Source: Siphonodentalium dalli
Lineage: Eukaryota; Mollusca; Scaphopoda; Gadilida; Siphonodentaliidae
DNA length: 64,000 nucleotides
NCBI GenBank assembly: GCA_032622095.1
Contig: CP136065.1
Coordinates: 151,163,577-151,227,576 of the forward strand
Direction of reading: 5' to 3'
Shown: positions 11,517-23,600 of the stretch, piece by piece
Layout of the letters: every line of letters starts with the position of its first letter
Numbering within the stretch: the first letter of the stretch is position 1
Notes under the pieces: model-generated
Databases searched by the model: none
The model's input: the letters and a program-made list of their open reading frames with translations, nothing else
What the model was told of the DNA's origin: nothing
Position numbers and translations under genes: made by a program

Positions 11517-11633
11517 GTCTGTTGACATGCAAGCTGAGAACAATAAACTTCAAAGAGATGTTGATGATATGGAAGGTACATTGTTTCTCCATCAAAAGAC
11601 ACAAGATAAGTCATCTGTGAGAGAACTACTCAG
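11517..11633 (+). CDS. Kinase gene exon 1 (visible): coiled coil
   Basis: Acceptor TTTTCTTCTCAG and donor CAG|GTGCGT flank 117 nt. It enters in phase 2 and leaves in phase 2, so AG joins the A of exon 2 to make Arg. The peptide (SVDMQAENNKLQRDVDDMEG then about 19 more residues) is a short heptad-like coiled coil. A second donor inside it (GAAG|GTACAT) would not fit exon 2. Because of the entry phase this is not the first coding exon. Confidence 0.7.
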
Positions 11634-14600
11634 GTGCGTAGCACTAAGCATTAGAACTTTATGTTTGAGACAGAAATAAACCAGTCTAGACTATAAAGAA
11701 GATTTGTATGCAAGTTCCTGATGCCATTCCCAATGTCTTATTGTAGTCCATAGGTCCATAGGTCTACCACACTTACCATGAGTGAATGTGATGCACATCG
11801 AGACATCATATTTGGCTCGGAGACTATTAACATTTCGTCAACTTCGTATCAATACTAATATGACATGACATTGATCATGAGAGAATAAAAGTGACAATTA
11901 TAGTGTTTGTTTGCATTTCGAGTAAGTCATTGCAGACTCTAAATTCAGTCTGGAAATTCGGTTTCCGCTACGAAATTTCTATGTTGATGACAATAGATGT
12001 TCTGGTATCATTTAAAATATGTGAATTTTACACCAGCAAGTTTAGTTTAATAATTTATGGGTAAAGTGTCTTACTTGTTGTGTAGTTTATATATGGAAAC
12101 AGATATCGAAGTGTGTTCATTTTATGAACCTCCAGTCGGTTGTTGTCAATTTTGACCAACAAGTTTCGGCCCATCATTCAAATTCAGCTATCTCACATCG
12201 GAAAATCATGTTTTTCAAAGATTTTTTTTAGCGAAATTCAAACTAGGTAGCAGAAAATAAAGATTCGTTGGCATGATTATAAGCAATCAATGTCACAAAA
12301 TTATACAGTATGTTGTTTGGCATCTGACAATTCTATATGCCCAGACATGCATCGAAAATGACGTTGATATCATATTTGGCAGAATTTCATGAAACATGTT
12401 ATATGATCTTTATATCAGAAAGTCTTCAAGTCCAAATTTGGGTTTGTTCCGACCTTTTCTGACAGACTAAATGCCCCTTTTCGACTTATAATTTGCTGAT
12501 TATTTTGTTGTTTGGATCTTAACTCAAGTTTTAGATATCCAACTAATCATATTAAAATGCAGACCAAGTTTGAATTTGGGTCCGCTGAGACTCCGCTCCG
12601 ACCATTTCTGGCAGAGTAATGCCCCTTTACAACTTATAATTTGTGTTTATTTTGTTGTCTGGATGATAACTTGAATAGCATTTGACAGAACTTCTAGAAA
12701 CTTGGTACATAGTCTTCATATAAGAAAGTCGCAGTCCTTTTCCTTTGATGGAGTTAGACATTATAGTTTTCTGATAGCTTTCAAATTAAGTATGTGGATT
12801 AATAATATGACTAGTCAATTTTAAATTTCTGCATTATATAGCGTGGATTACTCACTTGAAAATACAGTTTGAATTTTGGACCGACCCAACCATTTCTAAC
12901 AGAGACATGCCAATATTAGAATTTGAATTTACTGATTATTCTAATGTCCAATCAAATAAACTAGATGTTTTAAAGGTACTCAATCTGATTTGATGGTCCC
13001 CATGTAATCAGATTCCAACAACAACAACTTTTCCCAAAAATATTACTAACCACTGTCAACTCTAGTATAAAATTGCCTGAAACGTGCTATTTATCAACAT
13101 GTTGTTCGACGAAATTTGGCCTTATGATCAACACAAAGCCTCTTGATTTTAGAGTTATTTATCTTTATCTGCAATTTGGTCTGAGACCGTCTGCTCGTCG
13201 ACTTTTTACTGGGCCACTATTAAGCCTTGATGGTGAAAAATAATAGTTTCAAAAATCGTTATCTAATAACTCTGAGCTTTGATAGGCGGGTTTCTTGACT
13301 AAATCAACTATTTTTACCCCAAAATCCAAATAAATAGTAATTGATGGGCGCTTAATCGGATTATGCATATTTATAGACAGTCAGAATGGATGTTTGATCC
13401 AATGATTGTTGCCAGAAATTGCCACAGGCCAAAAAAAGCCAACATTTCTTGGACATGTGTGGCTAAGTTTTATACAGCCTTTTGTTACGCTTTCATCTAT
13501 TATATATTTTGGGAAATCTGTCTGTCTGTGTGTGTGTGTGTTCGCGATGGACTCAAAAACGGCTGAGCCGATTTCGATGAAACTTGGTATTTGGGGGGTA
13601 CTTTCGGCCGGGGAGTGGCATGGGCCTATTAATTTGCCCGTGCGACGTGACCTTGATCTTGAAATCGGGTCATTTCAAGGTCGAACGCCCGAGTATCACG
13701 GGATTTTGATGAAAATTAGTGTCTGGGGATACTTTCGTATGGGGAGTGTCGTAAGCCTATTCGTTTGCCCGTGCGATGTGATCTTGACCTTGAAATCGGG
13801 TAAATTCAAGGTCAAATCGCAAATTTTTATGGGATTTCGACGAAATTTGATACGTGGGGTTACTTTTGTCCACTGAGTCTTTTGGACGGGTCGAGTCGTG
13901 AGCCCGACCTGACCTTGACCTTCAAAATTATCAATTCGAGGTCAAATCGGGTGAAACCGGATGGATTTCGACGGGTACTTTTGTCAGGTACTTTTGTCCG
14001 GGCAGTGTTTTGGACGGGTCAAATCGTGACCCCACCTCACTTAGACCTTCAAAATGGACAATTCAAGGTCAATTCGCCGAAAAGCAGAGGGGGAACAGCC
14101 CGGATGAAGTCGGGTCCACCTGCTAGTATGTTATATAATTTAATTGTGAAAGACTACATAATGCCAAACCTAGTGATGTACCGATTATCACCAATTCCTT
14201 CGTTAATAATAAATATACGACAGGAATTTCTAGAACAGTAGCTACTAATTTACGCACCGGTCAGCCCTCCCTCACATACAGTGATATACCCATGATGACA
14301 ACATCAACAGGGGACTGCTGGTACACTCATGACCCAAATAAACATTACAAAAGGTACCATAGTACCGTACGCTTAATAATTAAAACATAAACTGTATACA
14401 ATGTAGTGTTTAAACAACTCTGGGATTCTGGAGTCGACTAGTCGAACCCCAAAAGTCGAGTCGACGTCGACTAGTCAGCCAAATACATCACCAACCTTAT
14501 ACTAATGAAACACATGTGAAAGAAAATTACAAATTCCGTGCCATCATCACAATATTTACACTCTACTGTGATCGGAGCATTGAATCACGTGACACGTCAC

Positions 14601-17600
14601 ATGGTTTTGTTGCAAATGAACCGGTGCTCTAGAAACCCACCGATCGCAAATAAGTTCCCTACGAATCTACGATGATAATGAGAATAAATTATTGAGGGAT
14701 TTTCTGTTTAATCATGAAATCAAATAAATACTTCCCTGCCAGGGTATAGAAATTAAACGATACTCAGCCTCAGAGTCAGCTCAAAATAAAAAAAAACAAA
14801 AGAAAACTCACACACTGTGTGACACACATTATAATGATTATATATACAATGAATCGATGATGCGTACATATGCCTACTTTGTAAGATGCCATAACTTCCG
14901 TAATGCGTATGTAGCAAGCGGAGAGTTAGACTCAGTTAGTATCGACAACACTTTTGTGGAAGCCCCTCCCTCTTTACCTGTGTTGGTTAGAAATGTGCAC
15001 TACGAATTTTTGCGTCCGTGGTATAGGGAGTATATAGAAGTCAAATATAGAGTTACTGCTCTTGTATTGAAAATGAGTAGTGGTTAACTTGAATTATCAC
15101 ATTGGTGAATTTCAGCGTAGTTCTATGTCAAGCTCGACATTATTACATATGTTCGGACTTTGGAAAGCTTCTTGAACATAGACTAGCTATCTTTGCTGCT
15201 TTTCTGACCCACATTTAGTGAAACCATGCATTGTCAAGGCCAGCTGATGAGATTATATACTGTATTCCGACTAGTCAACTATGGAAGTTAGATTCGATTT
15301 TCCGACAAACCAACTTCGACGATTATTTGTCGACTAATCGTTTGAACACTAATACAATGTCTTGTGAGTGCCGAGTAGCACATGTTGAAAGTGAATAACT
15401 GACACCCCGGACATTTGCATGAGAATGGAATCTTCCTATGACTGATGTACCATTCGTTCGCCACCATTTATTCATGGGGGAGAGTGGAATTGAACAAGCA
15501 CAACATGATAGGTTTGCCAGTTTAATCAAACTCGCTTAATCAACAAGACCTGGAAACTTGAGACAATGTTTTATTGTCTGTCTCAGGCCAGAATGATTAC
15601 GAGTTAACAACATTTAATTGCGTGTGCTTTTGATTCAAATTGATTGACATTCTGGTATTCGATGACTGAAGATGGAGGGGGTGACTTACATGTTTGATGG
15701 AACCATCCGAACCAATCAGAGTGCTCTATGGGCGGGATTTGTATCTGCTGTCCCGGGCAAAGAAAATGTCAATAATTTATGCGAGACATTGTAAGTGTTA
15801 TTATTCAACGCAAATTCAACTTGTGAAAAAGATCGAGTTTGTGTGGCAAATTGAAATTGTCTCAAATGGATTATGTAGTGATTCCATAAGGGATTCAAAT
15901 AAATATTGAGGATATCTTTCAAATGCAAATACAAATGTAAAATCGTTTTGCCAGGGTTTTGGGGAATGTAAACTAAACCGTTTTTGGGACCAGGTTATCA
16001 GCTACTTCTTTGCTGATAATACTTTGCAATTTAAAATACAAGTTGATACAGAAATTTGTTCTGTTTCTCCAAAACCTTTTTCACATACAAGATTTATTGG
16101 TGTCGGATCGGCCAATAATTCTATCGAAAATATCGGCCATCAGCATTGACCGATAACCCAGTATCGTTACATCACTAGCCAAACCCCCACTAGCCAAACC
16201 CTCACTAGCCAAACCCTGTATCATTAAATCACCAGCCAAACCCTGCGTTTAAATTGTTTTGGCAAATCTTTTCTCCTTTTTCAGAAATGAAATCGGAGGT
16301 CCGAAATGGGAACATGGTGGTTCTGGAAAGGTTCTATCGTACAAGTCAAACAAGGATATTGTTGATCCCTATGATGCCTTTGCAAGAAAAGAAAACAGAT
16401 CCAAGAGCAAGGATATGAAGTCAAAATCAAAGACGAAGGTCAAATCAAAAAGTTCAAATACGACGAGCCAAAAAACAAGCCAGAATGAGAAATCATCTGG
16501 AGTTGTCCGAAATAAAGGAACAGGGGATCAGGTTGAATTTGTTGATGATTTTGGATCTGTTGAGGAAGATGGCGTTAATTTTCCTCTCTTTTCTACTGAT
16601 GATCGATGTCTGAGAGATTTGAAAAAGGCAAAGCTTTTGGAGAAAGTTGGTGCAAATATCATACACAGAAGAGGAAATAAAGCATCAGAAGGAAAATCTG
16701 AATCAGAAAATCGAAGCAGAACTGCTGCAGTGAGTGAGAACAGTAAGCAGGATAGGGTTTCTTGTTGGTTAGAGTCTAACGAAAAATCTGAAATAGCACA
16801 ATATTCTGAATTTGATAAGGCCGTGAATTCAGATATAAAAGTTCCAGGACTTGAACTAAAGGAAAATGCATTTGATACGGATCATAGTAGCTTGTCTAAA
16901 GAACCCCGTTCATATGAAATTAATACCAATACAAATTCAGGTAGTCTGAAGGTTTTTGATTCTGTTCCGTCATTACCTGTTGTCTCAAGCATGGATCAAA
17001 ACCCAGATGAAGGGCGCGTGGAAAATCATGTCAAGGAAAAACAATATGATAATAAATATCAGGAAATCAAGGGAAATGAGATTACAAAACAGTTAAAAGA
17101 TGTATCTGTCAGTGGAGAAGATTTACTCAATGCAGAAAAGTGTCTAGACCGTCCGAATAATCATAACCAAAACAATCGTTTGAACAATGAAATAGCAGAA
17201 CCTATTCAAATTATACAGCACAAGTCAATGGATTTTAAGGGAAGACAAGATGAACAAAGTGACTTGTCAAGCCTTCCAGGAGTGCCACCTGTACAAAAAG
17301 TTTGTTGGGGAAAAGAAGAATCAGCATCTGAGAAATGTGTTCGAAATGATATTTTCTGGTCAAAGGAGACCTCGTGTGATGTGGCGGTTGAGGCCTGGTT
17401 GTACAGTCTCGGTCTTGTTGACACTCGGAAATATGTTACTATTTTCACTAAACATGAAATAGGTATGCAGAGTTCTCTTCTCCTGACTGAGAAATCTCTT
17501 CGGGAGATGGGAGTAACAGCTTTTGGTGCATTGGACTCTATTCTGAATGGGATTAAAGATAGGAATGCAGAACTGGCTCATTTTACTTCTAAAAATTTGG

Positions 17601-20600
17601 GGTCAATACCTGGACAAAATTCTACTAAGAGCCATGAGTCATTCTCTGTGGCCACAAAACATGCACCACAAAGGGAGAAACTTAATGACAAAAAGCAAAA
17701 CTTCGTGAAATCCTCAAACAAGGATGCTTCAAGGAAATTGGAAGTCGACCAAAGTGTGCCTAAAATTAAAACAAAAAAATCTAAATCTGCCTCCTCATTA
17801 ATAAAGCCACAGCTGAGAACAACTTCAGTTTGTAGCAGGAGTCCAAAATTGACAAGGAATGTCATGAAAGATGTAATTATGAATGAAATTATTTCATCAG
17901 AAAAGAAACCCCTAAGTACAGAGACAAATGGTTAGTATAATTTATTGCAATTTTCTTTAATCTGACTAAAAGAATGACTATTATTATTACAAGCGTGAAA
18001 AATCACACCTATCCTTTGTCCCCGACCTTGTCATAATTTCTATGGTAGGTCGATCTACAAACAGATGTTATAATGTGTGGAATGAGTTGACGTCACCCAA
18101 TGTGAATGAGGTTGAACATGACAGTGAAACCGGCAATTTAATATAAAAGTATCATCACACATGACAAGCTAAGGGAATACGATGAACTAATATTCTAATA
18201 AATTGGCATTTTTATCACAGGCCCCTCGATAATGAGTCATAGTATCAAAGTACTAGTACGGTACCTAACTCTACATGACAATTCCTACATCCCCTCAAAA
18301 ATGTGGCCAAAGTTAAAGGGACGGGCGGCCTTCGTTGTAGGTTATTATTAAAAATAACATTATCAAATTATGATAATTTCCTCAAGAATATACTAATAGT
18401 ATAGCATAATGATGATATGAATGTGATATTATTCATAAAACACGCTTTGTGTCAGAGAAAATACAGGTCGACTGTTGTTTAGTTTCTCGCAAAAAGCCAG
18501 TAGATTGTTTATAAGCAGAATCTAATATTGCGCCATTTCCTTATTTAGATTTGCACAGTGATTGCACTTTATATGTTGGTTGTAAAACCCCTAATTTGGT
18601 GCACCAACAACTTACAACTCACAATACGACTCATAGTAATATTCCTTATTTGGTATGTATGACCATATATAGGTTAGGAGAAAATACTAACTGGATTGAA
18701 AAATATTTATCTCTTTGCAAGAACAATTATATTATGTACACGTTTTCTGTCTGACATTTCCAATCATGTAGTAACGTGGATTAGCTTGATTTTGAACTGA
18801 CGGCGGGTAGAATGGGTCAATTAAAATAAAATTTGTGTGATTTGAATGCGATTTTGATTGCGCCAATAATTTTATCTATGCATTCCGCAGTGCAACGGAG
18901 CATTTTCATTGGACGATATGGTAGTTCCAAGTGTTTGTCTATAAACAATCGTAATGTAACGTTTTTGATGTTTGTTTACATAACCAAGGGTACAAACGTG
19001 ACAATAACATGCAATGTGCATGATATTTATGATTTGTATAAGAACAACATCTGTCTATTATATGATATTCTGTCTGTTTATGGCGGTTTTAGTGGATGTG
19101 ACTATTTAAAAACCTATACCCACAGGGAAGGCCACCCGTATCTTCAATCTAATTTCACAAATAATTCCAGTCCCACTGGCAAAGTGGGAAAATTATCTTC
19201 ATTTGATGTAAGGATAAATTTTCTGCAGATTATTTTTTATACAAAATTTAGAGTAGTAAAAATTGTCTGGTATACCCTTAGCTCAGGCCTGCCTCGACTT
19301 TCTAACCAGAGTTATGCCACTTGTTTCTATTTATAGCAATTTTATGTCCGTTAGCACGATAACTTGAACAAAAGTCAACCAATTTCATTCATATTTGGTA
19401 TATTGATCTTTCATAACAATATCTTGATTGAGTTCGAAACCAGGGTTATCCAACTTTTTTTCACCTGAGTTATGGTACTTACCGGTAGTTCATACATTTT
19501 TAGCAATTTTAGGAAATGTTATGTTCGTTAGCGCGATAACTTCAACAAACGTCAATCAGTTTCATTTATATTTGGTATATGGATCTTTTACAACAATATC
19601 GCAAACAAGTTGTCTATTTTTAGCAATTGTGGGAATTTTTTACTGTGGGCGCGATAACTTGAACAAATGTCAACCAATTTCATTCATATTTGGTATATGG
19701 ATCTTTCAGCACAATATCTCAAATGAATTTTAAAACCAGATTTGTCTGATGCTACGGTATTACCTGAGTTACCTTAGTTTGTCTATTTTTAGCAAGTTTA
19801 TGACCGTTAGTAACGTCAACCAATTACATTCATCTTTGATATGTGGACACAATAATATCTCAATAGACTTCGAAAACCAGGTTTGTCCAATTTGTTTTAC
19901 TTGAGTTATGTCCCTTAGTTTGTCTATTTTTAGCAAATATATGACTGTTAGCATGATAACTTGAACAAACTTCATCCGATTCCATTCATATTTGGTGTAT
20001 GGATCTTTCACAACAATATCTTGATTGAGTTCAAAAACTAGGTTTGTCCGATTTTTTTTACCCGAGTTAGGGCCCTTAGTTCCGGGTTATGATTCTTTAA
20101 TGCAATAGATAGTCCAGCCCAGAGTTCGCCATTTTTAGTGATTGTCAGACAGATTCACTCTTATAAGCAAAAAACTCGACCAGAGCCATCTTTGATGCAC
20201 AACCCTTGTTGCTGTTGAATTCCTCTTACGGTACATGAATTTGGTTTTGAAAAAAACATTATTAGTGGATCTTGAATGAATGTTATTCTGTTTGTCTTAA
20301 GATTTGGTGTGGCTGTGACACACTAATATTATCTTTGTATAGTGTATATGGGTGAATATCTGAAAACTGGACAATTTGGAGGATTGCATTGCTCGAAATT
20401 CATAGTTCAAATTCACATAAAAAAACATTTCCATGTTGAACCTGATGACTTACCATGAATTAGGATTTGCTTCGGCATGCTGGAATTTTATTCCCATTGC
20501 CATGGCAACATGACTCACTCAAGGTAGGTAGTAAAACATGTCACTCCTGTTACTAACAAACAACAATCATCTTACAACAAGTGCGGCCATTTCACCCAAC

Positions 20601-23600
20601 TAAAATGTATTTATTGTTATTACCTTTTGTTACTTCCAGGAAATAATTAAGCTTGAATAAGCTCATCATAGTAAATATGTTTAAAATCCCTATACTCTGG
20701 GTGAATTCCCTATTTCTTGCATAAAAGTGCAAAACTGATTACTCTGTAGGCCATGAACTCAAGAGTTCCCAGTTGATCACATATGCATAAGTGTCTACAC
20801 TTTGTATCAATCCCATTATAATTATAAATGTTTTCATTGGATGAGTATTTTTTTAGCAAAATGGAAATATGCGCTGGTAACAGGAGTGACATTGGTAACA
20901 GGAGTGACATTTTGGTAACAGGAGTGACACACCTGGTTTTTACAATGTTGTTATAATTTTTTTTTTTAAATGGCTTATATTGAATTCCTATCTTCTTGAT
21001 CTACATGGACAAACACTGGCCAGAAAAAGGGGTGGTGGCAATAACTGTTTGTTGCACATATCTGTCACTCCTGTTACTGCCACTCCTGTTACCAAAAAAG
21101 TAACAGGAGTGACAGTAACAGGAGTGACATATATGGTAGTTTATAGAAAATTTCGAAAAATGTTCCAGGATTTGATAACTAATGACTTATGATTTGCACA
21201 AAAGACTCAATATAGTATATAAAACATATATTCCTGATAAATGGGAAATGATGGAAAGAAATGATATTGCGGTAACAGGAGTGACAAACAATTAACCTAC
21301 TCTCTTCATTTGTTCAGCAATGTGCTCCGGTCTGCAGAAATGATTTCAAATCACCGCCTTTTGAACATTTGTTGGGATTACCTATTTAATGAACTTCTCT
21401 CTGGTGGCAGGTTTCTCAAGAAGGCTACTCTACACCCTAGTGTAATGCCTTGTTATACTCTTGGTAACAGGAGTGACACAAAAATTGGTAACAGGTGCAA
21501 TGTGGTCTATATTTTAAAGTTTGAAAGAAGAAAGTCCATCTTCCAGCTATAGTTGTTATGTTCATGTTTCATGGACTCAAATAAGATTGAATATGTTGAA
21601 TTTATCTTATATTATGAGGAAAAAAATGATCTATATAGTGTTGAACGTTGAAAAGTAACATTCAGCAATTTCATGACATGGCTCCAAGTTGGCTCTGTAA
21701 AAATCCAACAGCTCAAAATTGATCCAGGTTTTTGCCTGAAATTCATTATAAATATGATGTCACCTGGAAAAAATATTATTTAGTTTACTCCCGTTGCACA
21801 CAATTCTGTAATTATAGGGCCAATGGTAGTAACATCAAATTGTACAGTTTTCAGATATTCACCCATATCTTTATAACATTAATATAGACCAAGATATCAA
21901 AAGACCTGTAAATCAAAAGTTAGAAAGTGTGACAACATCTGACAAGCTTGCTGCAAAGAGAAAAGAACAACGAGATAAAATGGCTGCAAAACACCTTCTA
22001 CGACAAGAGCAGAAAGCTGAGCTCGCTAAGGTTGGTTGTTATGTTTTCATGTTTAACCCTTTCTATAGTGAATGGATTCTCCCACTCAGTTATAAAAGAA
22101 TACTTCTGAATGGTCCATTGTTCATCTGGAGGGATGTTCAGGAAATATAAGCGGACAACAGATAATTTAAAGTGCAGAATAAATCTTATTTATTGTTGGG
22201 AAATGTTTAGATATCTATTATTATTTGAACATTTCCTAAGGGATAATTACTTGTCAATGAGTATTTTTTATAGAATGGGTTAAGGAATTTTTCTTAGCTA
22301 CAGCAGCTGGTTAGTCATTATTCTGAATCTTATTTTTAACATTGTTCAATGAAGTCTATGTACCGGTATCAGCAGTTATTTTGTTGTAATAGAAAATAAT
22401 GAGATTATTCATTTTTGTTTTCAGCTAATAATACAAATTATTAACAGACTATAAGTATAACTAAACTTATTCAGTAGACAATAATAATTATTGATTGTTT
22501 ATGTATGTTATGTTATTCAGTGGGAGATGTAGTCATCAATCTTTGGTTAGAGGGAGTCAACTTGTAGTGGTACATGTATAGTATGAGTAGGAGGGGGAAT
22601 TTGGGTTGGGGGGAAATGGGACCCGAAAAGACACCCGCTGCCCCCGGGCTCTAGTTGAATTGCATTAAATGGGCATTATTAGCATGGTTGGTGGGACCCA
22701 AAAAGGTACCCCCTTCTACCAGAAACTCTTGGATGTACTACATGTTGTAGTATCATTTTCATATTGTTTTTCCCAAATCTTCCTTTTGTTACTCATAGAA
22801 AATCCTTGAAGACATGGATGACAATGTAGATGAAACAAATTCAGATTCATGTGACAATGAAGATATGGAAGATCTCATAAAGGTTACTGCTATTCCAACT
22901 ACCAAGGCTAAAACAGGTACATGTACCAGTATTATTTGATACAAACTATACTTTTATTACTTTATTGTTATTGAAAAACATACCAGTTCAGCCTATTCCA
23001 TAATTTTTCCAATTTTTGTTGTGGGGGGGGGGGGGGGGGGGACTTTTGTAATAGATATCAAACTAAAAGTTCAATCCCATTATTAATTTATTACAAAATC
23101 AATATTCTAGACATGAACCTAACCTCACTGGCTGTCAGGTATGGGTTTCAATTTGCATGTCATTTGAGATAACTTACATTTCAACACAAGTCAACTGGTG
23201 TTTATTTTAAGAACTGCTTTAATATTTTTTAAAATGGCAAAGATTATAGTGCAAATCATCATGACAAATATTTATATTTTGTAGCAACAAGTCGGAATAT
23301 GCAGGCTTCTTTGGAGAAATCATCAGTACTAGAAACACCATCAAATTGTTCTTCAAAACTTGTGAACAGACCCAAAACTGCAGCAGTCCAATCATCCAGA
23401 CGAGATGTTGGCATTGGTCCATCTGACCATCCATTTGGTGGAGATAACATGTTTATTAATATACCGCTGTCATCAGATAGATCAGATGTTGAATCGATTC
23501 TTAGCACAGGAAACAGAGCATTCAATACACCACTCACATCAGGCAGATCTGACACTGATTCACTTATTGATCAGCCAGTTATGAATATACAGATTAAAGG

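Larger units (their letters stand above)
11634..16284 (+). other. Intron 1 of the kinase gene
   Basis: 4651 nt, GT-AG. It holds older interspersed repeats (about 11900-12960), a TTAA MITE, a GC-richer tandem repeat region (13505-14130), a nested pair of hAT elements and a junction-derived minisatellite. Repeats in 12400-12780 share TTTGAATTTGGG and TTGTCTGGATGATAACTT words with 46555-46760 and 54560-54730. Confidence 0.7.
17931..21887 (+). other. Intron 2 of the kinase gene
   Basis: 3957 nt, GT-AG. The first 1.4 kb (to about 19345) shows no gene or clear repeat; a 167-codon frame at 18833-19336 has no start context, domain or splice partner that I can support. The rest holds a tandem array (19350-20090) and an inverted-repeat block (20346-21868). 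Confidence 0.7.

Noticed and set aside
11517-11574. Alternative shorter exon 1 ending at GAAG|GTACAT
   Set aside because: It would leave in phase 1, whereas exon 2 needs two bases from the previous exon; the donor at 11634 fits.
13406-14241. Overlapping open frames of 156 and 119 codons
   Set aside because: They fall in a tandem repeat (GACCTTGACCTTGAAAT units), contain no known domain, and change frame with the repeat period.
14857-15087. 76-codon frame as a hAT transposase remnant
   Set aside because: No hAT dimerisation or catalytic motif is visible.
18833-19336. 167-codon plus-strand frame
   Set aside because: No start context, no splice partner, Leu/Ile/Tyr-rich composition expected from AT-rich DNA, and its end runs into a tandem repeat.
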